From Eubacteriales bacterium (GTDB lineage Bacteria > Bacillota > Clostridia > Oscillospirales > CAG-272), in contig JAQVWU010000245.1 of the NCBI GenBank assembly GCA_028709565.1, positions 1 to 5,050 of the forward strand: DNA of 5,050 nucleotides. Reading direction: 5' to 3'. The translations under genes were made by a program, and so were the position numbers. The notes under the pieces were generated by a model that did not search any database, was not told the DNA's origin, and saw nothing but the letters and a program-made list of their open reading frames with translations. Shown one piece after another: positions 1 through 4,567 of this stretch (within the stretch, counting starts at the first letter, position 1; each line of letters opens with the position of its first letter).

Positions 1-18
1 TTGTGTTATACTTTTCAT
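1..18 (-). CDS. Possible start of a divergent gene, cut by the left edge
   Basis: On the minus strand an ATG at 18-16 opens a frame that reads MKSITQ before leaving the window. Upstream of it lie an AGGA at 35-32 (13 nt before the ATG, rather far) and a GAAGA at 30-26 (7 nt before). An extended -10 promoter is found at 72-64. The arrangement is what a divergent gene start looks like, but only six codons are visible, so no function can be given and chance is a real alternative. Confidence 0.3.
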
Positions 19-63
19 TAGAAAATCTTCGTCCTTTGTATGTTGTGATTTTGTAGTGAAAAC

Positions 64-72
64 ATTATATCA
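64..72 (-). promoter_or_regulatory. Extended -10 promoter element, leftward
   Basis: Read on the minus strand, 72-64 is TGATATAAT: a perfect TATAAT preceded by the TG of an extended -10. No good -35 hexamer stands 17 bp upstream, which extended -10 promoters tolerate. It would drive leftward transcription towards the possible start at 18. The rest of 1-220 is AT-rich and I see no RNA gene or riboswitch in it. Confidence 0.35.
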
Positions 73-222
73 CATTGGACGTTGATTTTCTTCTTTTTTG
101 AGGACCATATCTATTATATCAATACATTATTCTAATATTCTTGCATCAGATTGCCGAATATTCTCTGCATGCGAATTTTTTTAACATTCCAACGATTTTT
201 TTTAATATTTTGGCAATAAGTC

Positions 223-251
223 TTGACAATATTGCTTAATTATTATATTAT
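223..251 (+). promoter_or_regulatory. Sigma-70-type promoter of the CBM-like surface protein gene
   Basis: A consensus -35 TTGACA (223-228) is followed after exactly 17 bp by TATTAT (246-251). TATAAT at 249-254 is an alternative -10 with a poorer 20-bp spacing. Transcription would start around 258, leaving a leader of about 27 nt that includes a small hairpin (GCAGT 261-265 pairing with ACTGC 270-274). The -10 lies in the middle of a perfect palindrome, and a 6-bp inverted repeat (GCAATA 213-218 / TATTGC 230-235) flanks the -35, so repressor control is plausible. Confidence 0.75.
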
Positions 252-263
252 AATAATTAAGCA
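233..263. repeat. Perfect 31-bp palindrome over the promoter -10 region
   Basis: Two 15-bp arms (TGCTTAATTATTATA, 233-247, and its exact reverse complement, 249-263) surround a single central T at 248. The symmetry extends from the -35/-10 spacer to just past the expected transcription start. Because of it the minus strand also carries TATAAT (247-242) with a weak -35-like TTAATA 17 bp away (270-265). It could be an operator for a dimeric regulator, a bidirectional promoter, or a cruciform site. It is not a terminator of any visible gene. Confidence 0.8.
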
Positions 264-285
264 GTATTAACTGCAAAAATATTAT

Positions 286-1170
286 ATGGGGGGTATTCTT
301 ATCAAAAAGTTTAGATTAATACTGATTTCCCTGCTTATCATGGCATCGCTTGCGGTGCAGGTCTCGGCTAAAACGGCACAGGAAACATTTATGTTATTTC
401 TTGAAGCCGAAGACTGTACCCTGAACGGTTATACCGTAGCTGACGGCAACAAAGGAGCCGTAGGCAAAATGATAGCCTGTGAAGTCAAAGACGAGGACAA
501 ATTTACCGTTTCATTTGATGTTCCCGCTGACGGACTGTATGTGATCTGGATGAAGGTATGGCATTTGAGTCAGGGCGACAACTCTCTAAAATACACCTAT
601 AACGGCGCGGAACTGGTTTTCGATTTTGATGAACTGGCCGGTATCGAAGATCCCACGTACCCCATGTTCGGCAACTGGTATTGGATTGCCATCAATGAAC
701 GCGGCACCGAGCCCCTTGCCAACGGCTGGTCTGAATGGGGTGAAGCGAACAATCAATGCCGTCATACGCCTGTTTATCTCGACCTGAAAAAGGGCGCGAA
801 TTCCTTTGAGTTTACCGCGCGTGAAGCCGGTCATTTTATCGATCAGATAATTATTACCGATGACCTGACCTACGATCCGGGCAATGTACCGGGCAACGAA
901 ACATATGTATGTACCTTCTGTAACCTGGACCATTACCTGCATGAGCCATTCGAAGATTTCGGAAAGACGCCCGAGCAGTTCTGGAATGAAAAGATTGCCG
1001 CCGAAATAGCGGCCCTGACTCCTGAAACGGAAGCCCCGGCCGATGCGGAAACCCCTTCGGAAGCTGCACCTGTGGTTACAACCGCCGCCCAGACCGCGGA
1101 CGCCTTGGGCATCTCTGCCGCCGTAACCCTATTCGCCGCCGCTGTATTGCTGGCAAAGAAGAAAAAGTAA
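286..1170 (+). CDS. Secreted CBM-like surface protein with C-terminal membrane anchor
   Basis: This 294-residue protein is exported. Lysines 7-8 precede a hydrophobic segment (10-25), with a likely signal peptidase I site after VSA (28). Residues about 36-195 read as a beta-sandwich of the CBM6/CBM35 kind: it opens with EAEDC, has a 'GLYVIWMKV' strand and ends with 'FTAREAGHFIDQIIITDD', the usual closing strand in such modules. A short CxxC-x3-H-x2-H cluster follows (209-219), then a Glu/Ala/Pro/Thr linker (240-268), a hydrophobic helix (about 273-290) and KKKK. It should therefore sit on the cell surface and bind carbohydrate; no catalytic domain is visible, and ligand and partners are unknown. 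The gene is monocistronic, with its own promoter and terminator. The start is uncertain: no ribosome site precedes ATG 286, while a G6 run lies inside the first codons. The fold call is from pattern recognition only. Confidence 0.8.
   Translation: MGGILIKKFRLILISLLIMASLAVQVSAKTAQETFMLFLEAEDCTLNGYTVADGNKGAVGKMIACEVKDEDKFTVSFDVPADGLYVIWMKVWHLSQGDNSLKYTYNGAELVFDFDELAGIEDPTYPMFGNWYWIAINERGTEPLANGWSEWGEANNQCRHTPVYLDLKKGANSFEFTAREAGHFIDQIIITDDLTYDPGNVPGNETYVCTFCNLDHYLHEPFEDFGKTPEQFWNEKIAAEIAALTPETEAPADAETPSEAAPVVTTAAQTADALGISAAVTLFAAAVLLAKKKK
288..293 (+). promoter_or_regulatory. G6 run, possible ribosome binding site inside the annotated start
   Basis: GGGGGG directly overlaps the annotated ATG (286-288). 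The upstream leader contains no purine-rich ribosome site. If the run is the Shine-Dalgarno sequence, the codon at the best spacing (7 nt) is ATC at 301, giving a textbook signal peptide start (fMet)KKFRLILISLL. If ATG 286 is used, the G-run is a slippage-prone tract in codons 1-3. Confidence 0.4.
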
Positions 1171-1197
1171 GCAGTTTTTAATACATAACAAATATAC

Positions 1198-1238
1198 AAA
1201 GGATGCACTGCGGATTAAACCGCGTTGCATCCTTTTTT
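1198..1238 (+). terminator. Rho-independent terminator of the CBM-like protein gene
   Basis: AAAGGATGCA (1198-1207) pairs perfectly with TGCATCCTTT (1226-1235). An inner GCGG/CCGC stem (1210-1213 with 1220-1223) closes an ATTAAA loop, and T6 runs from 1233 to 1238. It stands 27 nt after the stop codon of the upstream gene and just before the promoter of the next one. Confidence 0.93.
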
Positions 1239-1271
1239 ATGTTAAATACTTGTTATTTTTCATAATTTCAC

Positions 1272-1300
1272 TTGACTTGTGGACGATTTTACGTTATAAT
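1272..1300 (+). promoter_or_regulatory. Promoter of the replisome-organiser gene
   Basis: TTGACT (1272-1277), a 17-bp spacer and a perfect TATAAT (1295-1300) form a near-consensus vegetative promoter. A second TATAAT overlaps at 1300-1305. It lies between the upstream terminator and the gene starting at 1345, so the replication gene is transcribed independently. No operator repeat is obvious. Confidence 0.85.
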
Positions 1301-1324
1301 ATAATCGGGAATAATTTAATACGC

Positions 1325-1330
1325 AGGAGG
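1325..1330 (+). promoter_or_regulatory. AGGAGG ribosome site with unusually long spacing
   Basis: A full AGGAGG lies 14 nt upstream of ATG 1345, well above the usual 5-9 nt. The in-frame TAA at 1339-1341 rules out a start further upstream in this frame, and the protein's first residues fit its family, so ATG 1345 is kept. Confidence 0.6.
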
Positions 1331-1344
1331 ATAAAAGATAAAAT

Positions 1345-1962
1345 ATGTCTTCACCGCAGCTTGAAAACGGATTCACCCGCGTCGCCAACGAGATTCTTAT
1401 GGCGGCGGTAACGGCACCGCTGAACGCTTCGCAATACGCCATTATCTTATGCGTGTGGCGTTATACCTACGGTTTCAACCGCAAAGACTGTCCTCTCTCG
1501 GTTTCATTTATCAGAAAGGCTACGGGGTTATGTGAAAAGGGCATCCGCAATGAGGTAAAGAATTTAATCAGGCGCAATGTTTTGATTGTCACCGAAGATT
1601 ATACGATGAGCGCGCCCCGCAGGCTTGCTTTTCAAAAGGACTATGCGAAGTGGCAGGTTTCTTTTCGCAATGTCAGCCCTGCACCGGAAGCTGAGGAACA
1701 AATATACCCCTCACCGGAGGAATGCGCATACCGTTCCGCAGCGATATGCGAATACCCTTCCGCAGAGGCACCGGAATACCGCCAAGAAAGAAATCTTAAA
1801 GAAAATATAAAGACAGTTATGTGCAGGAACGATTTTATTGAACGGAATAAACCGTATGAAGAGTTTAATGCGTTCCGGGCGGCTTATCCCAGACGCCAGG
1901 CTAAGCATGATGCCTTAAAAGCGTTCTCGAAACTTAAACCGGATAAAGATTTGCTGACGTGA
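1345..1962 (+). CDS. Phage replisome-organiser protein (lambda O N-terminal family), 3' end frameshifted
   Basis: Residues 1-95 match the phage replication protein O N-terminal (winged-helix) family: 'LENGFTRVANEIL', then 'LNASQYAIILCVWRYTYG', then a helix and 'TGLCEKGIRNEVKNLIRRNV'. Such proteins bind origin repeats and recruit a helicase loader or helicase to phage DNA. A low-complexity linker with an octapeptide repeat (about residues 120-146) follows, then the typical C-terminal block beginning 'FNAFRAAYPRRQAKHDALKAF' (about 173-193). The frame stops after 'KLKPDKDLLT', in the middle of that block; the missing rest is found in another frame at 1963-2150. Removing one of two tandem TGACG copies at 1955-1964 would give a 266-residue protein. 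The next gene expected in phages, a DnaC-like loader, is absent, so this is probably a mobile-element remnant. The truncated N-terminal protein may still bind DNA. Confidence 0.85.
   Translation: MSSPQLENGFTRVANEILMAAVTAPLNASQYAIILCVWRYTYGFNRKDCPLSVSFIRKATGLCEKGIRNEVKNLIRRNVLIVTEDYTMSAPRRLAFQKDYAKWQVSFRNVSPAPEAEEQIYPSPEECAYRSAAICEYPSAEAPEYRQERNLKENIKTVMCRNDFIERNKPYEEFNAFRAAYPRRQAKHDALKAFSKLKPDKDLLT
1704..1780 (+). repeat. 24-bp-period repeats inside the replisome-organiser gene, candidate origin iterons
   Basis: ATACC recurs at 1704, 1728, 1752 and 1776, always 24 bp apart. Copies two and three are the most alike: over 20 bp (1722-1741 and 1746-1765) they share ATGCG, ATACC and TTCCGCAG, differing at only two positions. 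Copy one matches copy three at about 15 of 24 positions; copy four keeps only the first bases. At protein level this is an eight-residue repeat (IYPSPEEC, AYRSAAIC, EYPSAEAP, EYRQ...). In lambda-type phages the O protein binds iterons located at this place in its own gene, so these may be origin repeats. A simple linker repeat is the alternative. Confidence 0.6.
1784..1815. other. A-rich stretch next to the repeats, candidate unwinding element
   Basis: 26 of 32 bases are A or T, strongly biased to A on the plus strand, directly after the 24-bp repeats. It codes for a basic, polar linker (RNLKENIKT). Iterons followed by an AT-rich tract is the order seen in lambda ori, which is the reason to mark it. 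Function is inferred. Confidence 0.35.
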
Positions 1963-1964
1963 CG
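1955..1964 (+). repeat. TGACG tandem duplication that breaks the reading frame
   Basis: TGACG (1955-1959) is immediately repeated (1960-1964). The second copy creates the TGA stop at 1960-1962. With a single copy the protein reads through as LLTVIIDAVKRQ and continues the family's C-terminal block without a seam, so the duplication is the likely lesion. Confidence 0.8.
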
Positions 1965-2150
1965 GTTATTATAGACGCGGTCAAACGTCAGTCCGATACT
2001 GGGGACTGGCAGCGTGACGGGGGCAGATTCATTCCGCTGCCGGCGTCGTATCTAAACGGCCGGCGTTGGGAGGACGAACCCGGGCAGCAGACCGAGCCTA
2101 AACCGAAGCACAGGTATCTCAACCGGTATTATCAGGGGGGCAGCCCATGA
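1959..2150 (+). pseudogene. Detached C-terminal end of the replisome-organiser gene
   Basis: The 63-residue frame contains 'GDWQRDGGRFIPLPASYLNG' followed by RRWEDE. This is the hallmark C-terminal block of phage replication proteins of this family, where it normally follows the 'YPRR...A.KAF.KLKPD' segment without a break. It opens with GTG overlapping the upstream stop (GTGA, 1959-1962), so reinitiation on the same mRNA could in principle make it as a separate peptide, but no ribosome site of its own is evident. The simpler view is that it is the tail of one gene separated by the TGACG duplication. It ends at 2150, overlapping a possible next ATG (ATGA, 2147-2150). Confidence 0.75.
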
Positions 2151-2290
2151 ACCCCGGCAAACGGCAACAGAACCCCTCAAGGCGAAGAGTCCTGTTATTT
2201 TCAATCGGTTTTCAGTCTGCCGGTTTTATGATTTCCAATACGGCAATCCAGTCTTCTTTATCCGGTTTATCGCCTAAATCATACCTGTAG
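2147..2290 (+). pseudogene. Stub of the next replication-region gene, truncated
   Basis: ATG 2147 overlaps the previous stop as ATGA, and an AGGGGGG run (2134-2140) stands 6 nt upstream, the classical layout of a translationally coupled gene. The frame starts MNPGKRQQNPSRRRV, runs 47 codons to a TAG at 2288-2290, and from 2212 onwards lies antisense to the lipoprotein gene. Only the first 20 or so codons could belong to the original gene. Phage operons usually place a DnaC-like helicase loader here, but nothing of that domain is visible. The breakpoint of the mobile element probably lies between about 2150 and 2212. Confidence 0.35.
2166..2196 (-). terminator. Hairpin after the glycan operon, weak or incomplete terminator
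   Basis: Read on the minus strand, 16 nt past the lipoprotein stop codon, AACAGGACTCTTC can pair with GAGGGGTTCTGTT over 13 bp (including three G-U pairs) around a five-base loop. No U tract follows, so it is not a standard terminator. It may protect the 3' end of the mRNA. On the plus strand the G-U pairs become mismatches, so the structure is specific to the leftward transcript. Confidence 0.35.
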
Positions 2291-4542
2291 TTTTCCGGCA
2301 TTACCGTAACGGTATCGGTATAAATATTATCACGCGGGTTGAACCAGCTCAGCGCATATTCGGTGTCCTGTAAACCGTTTATCACTGCCGTCCCCCTGCT
2401 GCGGTTATAAAAATAGCAGACATACATATTATTGCCGTCAGAGGCCAGTGAGTACAGCGCGTCTTTGGCCGGTGCTATCCAGGATTTATCATCAAATCTC
2501 GGCTCCAGCTTATGCCAGAGGTGACTTTCAAAGAAATCACGCATATAGCCCATTTGATAGGCTGTTTCAAAATTTACGCTTTCGCTCCATAATGTCGCTT
2601 TGTCTTCCGGCGTAATGATGTCAATTCCGTCATCGGAGGGTACATCGATATTATACGTGCTTTTATAAAGCCATATATCAATCGCGCCGTATCCGTAGCC
2701 GCACATACCGTTAAGAAAAGCCGTCCAGCCCTGGACACGTGCGCCGAAATGTTTGGTCCATAAATAATCGTAACGGCCTTCGTAATTCACTACGGGTTTA
2801 TCCTGCCCGTTGATATAAAAATCACGCGGCAGATTAAAATCAAGCTGAGCGTTCAGGGACGGGGACCACTGTGCCGCATACCATTTATGACCCGGAAGAT
2901 CGCGGAACGCCGAACGGGACGCGTTTATACCGTGAATGGTGTCTATAGACGAGTATTCCTGATGAGCGGTAAGGGGTGACTGATAGGGATCGTATTTGTG
3001 TATATAGGCACATACTTTTTTCCACGGGTTTGTTTCGGCGTTAAAGGTTTTCTGGTCGCCGCGGTCAAAGTAGAAATCATCGTCGCATTCCTGCGCCAGC
3101 GTCCACAGCACGGGATATGCGCAATATCTGGCAACCCAGTAACGGGTCAGCTGTTCCAGGTATGCGTCGGGATATTTATCCGGGAAATTCGCCAGTTCGG
3201 ACGTAAAAAACAATGAGGCGTTGGCATGTACCAAACCGGCAACCGCTATATAGGCAAATTTGTCGTCAAGCCGGCGAAATCCGTAAATGTCCGCCTCCGA
3301 CAATCCGTCCGATAGATTATATGCAGCGCCGATGGGTTCGGACTGGTAAACGGTAAATCCCTGTCTGACCCGGGCGTCCACGATATATTTAAAGTGTGAA
3401 TCGGTCTGTATGTCCCCCGCGTGTTCACCCGCCGTATCGAATTCCTCGGCAGGCATATTCCAGTGCGTATCGCCGATGTAAAAAAACGGGCTGCCGTCGC
3501 CATACATAAAATAACGGACACCGTCTTCTGTTTTAAGAAATCCGCGTCTATATATCTCAAGGTCACCCTCATACGGAATACATTCGATATTGCCCTCTAT
3601 TCCGTGCAGCGACGTATCCGATTCGGCGTTCGATACGGTATAAAAATGCCATGTACCCACCTCAGGCAGCATAAACCGAACACGCCATACCGAACCGCCG
3701 TCCCAAAATGCCGGTACCGTCAGCTCTGTATCACCCTTTGTGAAAACCGCGTCCACCGTCACATCCGCGAACGGATTCTCATAGTCATTTTGGGATACCA
3801 GTGTCAGTTCCGAGGCTATCCATGCCTGTATCCGATCGGGAATTTGCTGTTGGGTATTCATATTATAAAACTCCTTTTTTAACACGCAGTCATCAACATA
3901 TACCGTATTTACATCCACGGTCAGCATATCCAGACACAGTTTCCATGAATGCGTGCCTGTGAGGTCCTCTTCTTTGACTTCAATTAAGTTTTCAACTGAA
4001 AACCATTTGCCGGATTCCGCCGCAACCGAGACATTACCGAGTCTTAAATAATAATTAGACGCGTTTTCCGATATAAATGAATTTAAATCGGCGGCGCCGT
4101 CAGACCTTATCAGCGTTCCGAAATTGATTATTTGTCCCTGCTCAAAATCCCCCTCGAAAGCAAGCCGGAGATTTATTGAATACAGTCCCGCTCCGTTTGC
4201 TTTAATATAGGGAAACAAGTCCAAAGCCGGACCGGTCCATTCATTTTCTCTTCCGGTTACAGCAAAGCTTGCCCCTCCGCTGTATGATTTATCCGATATC
4301 AGCGCCGTACCGTTCCCGAAAACCGTCCAGACTGTTTCATTTATTTCTTCAACACCCTCAAAGGACGATTCGGAGGGATTGAGCGGTTCGTCATCCGTAC
4401 CCTCAGTAAAAACCGTTTCCGTTGTTTCAGGGCTTTCAATGATTTTCGGTTTATCGGCGGCGCAGGACGCCGATAAACCGAAAACTGTTAAAACAATCAG
4501 CAAAAAACATAAACGCTGCCGGAGTTTTATTTTAATTTCCAT
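2212..4542 (-). CDS. Multidomain lipoprotein glycoside hydrolase (CBM4/9-like, DUF5060, DUF4038/apiosidase-like barrel)
   Basis: The 776-residue protein starts with a lipoprotein signal peptide (basic 4-10, hydrophobic 11-24, cysteine 27 in LSASC) and an acidic Ser/Thr linker to about 60. Residues 65-222 resemble a CBM4/9 module ('FAVTGRENEWTGPALDL' to 'VYVDDCVL'). Residues 232-323 resemble DUF5060 ('NPFADVTVDAVF', 'FWDGGSVWRVRFMLPEVGTW'). Residues 330-670 look like a DUF4038/GH140-type TIM barrel ('FFYIGDTHWNMPAEEF'), and 676-776 form a collagen-binding-2-like beta domain ('YVCYFYNRSRG', 'LSWFNPRDN'). E485 in 'LWTLAQECDDD' and E588 in 'PVVNYEGRYD' are the best candidates for the catalytic pair. 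It should cleave a plant or host glycan at the cell surface; the substrate cannot be read from sequence. It lies 9 nt after the sialidase-like gene and is cotranscribed. There is no good ribosome site before the ATG. Domain calls are by eye. Confidence 0.85.
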   Translation of the reverse strand: MEIKIKLRQRLCFLLIVLTVFGLSASCAADKPKIIESPETTETVFTEGTDDEPLNPSESSFEGVEEINETVWTVFGNGTALISDKSYSGGASFAVTGRENEWTGPALDLFPYIKANGAGLYSINLRLAFEGDFEQGQIINFGTLIRSDGAADLNSFISENASNYYLRLGNVSVAAESGKWFSVENLIEVKEEDLTGTHSWKLCLDMLTVDVNTVYVDDCVLKKEFYNMNTQQQIPDRIQAWIASELTLVSQNDYENPFADVTVDAVFTKGDTELTVPAFWDGGSVWRVRFMLPEVGTWHFYTVSNAESDTSLHGIEGNIECIPYEGDLEIYRRGFLKTEDGVRYFMYGDGSPFFYIGDTHWNMPAEEFDTAGEHAGDIQTDSHFKYIVDARVRQGFTVYQSEPIGAAYNLSDGLSEADIYGFRRLDDKFAYIAVAGLVHANASLFFTSELANFPDKYPDAYLEQLTRYWVARYCAYPVLWTLAQECDDDFYFDRGDQKTFNAETNPWKKVCAYIHKYDPYQSPLTAHQEYSSIDTIHGINASRSAFRDLPGHKWYAAQWSPSLNAQLDFNLPRDFYINGQDKPVVNYEGRYDYLWTKHFGARVQGWTAFLNGMCGYGYGAIDIWLYKSTYNIDVPSDDGIDIITPEDKATLWSESVNFETAYQMGYMRDFFESHLWHKLEPRFDDKSWIAPAKDALYSLASDGNNMYVCYFYNRSRGTAVINGLQDTEYALSWFNPRDNIYTDTVTVMPENYRYDLGDKPDKEDWIAVLEIIKPAD
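4443..4484. repeat. Perfect 17-bp inverted repeat centred on the lipobox cysteine codon
   Basis: TTTTCGGTTTATCGGCG (4443-4459) is exactly complementary to 4468-4484, with an 8-nt loop (4460-4467). In the mRNA this is a strong hairpin at codons 20-33 of the lipoprotein gene; the codon for cysteine 27 (4464-4462) lies in the loop. No T tract follows on either strand, so it is not a terminator. It may slow ribosomes while the signal peptide emerges, or control translation. Confidence 0.85.
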
Positions 4543-4567
4543 GTCTTGTGTTTATTTTAATTTCCAT
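4526..4567. repeat. 17-bp direct repeat spanning the junction of the two operon genes
   Basis: On the minus strand ATGGAAATTAAAATAAA occurs at 4567-4551 and again at 4542-4526, separated by CACAAGAC (25-bp period). The first copy encodes the last residues (WKLK-stop) of the sialidase-like protein, the second the first codons (MEIKIK) of the lipoprotein. Deleting one 25-bp unit would leave the two genes overlapping by 16 nt, so the repeat looks like a tandem duplication that pulled overlapping genes apart. Confidence 0.85.

Noticed and set aside
586..1208. Several open frames of 70-120 codons on the minus strand
   Set aside because: They are antisense to the CBM-like protein gene, low in complexity or of odd composition, one crosses the terminator, and none has start signals.
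1704..1780. CRISPR array
   Set aside because: The repeats are adjoining 24-bp units inside a coding region, with no unique spacers of uniform length and no cas genes.
1625..1810. Second open frame across the linker of the replication gene, reading repeated NT(V/L)PQR motifs
   Set aside because: The flanking conserved blocks on both sides are in the main frame, which stays open. The repeats in the other frame are a by-product of the 24-bp DNA repeat.
1930..1975. Programmed -1 ribosomal frameshift joining the two halves of the replication gene
   Set aside because: No X-XXY-YYZ slippery heptamer is in frame before the stop and no clear downstream pseudoknot is seen. The perfect TGACG duplication explains the break more simply.
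3421..3882. 153-codon open frame on the plus strand
   Set aside because: It lies wholly antisense to the conserved barrel and DUF5060-like part of the lipoprotein gene, has no ribosome site and no recognisable domain.
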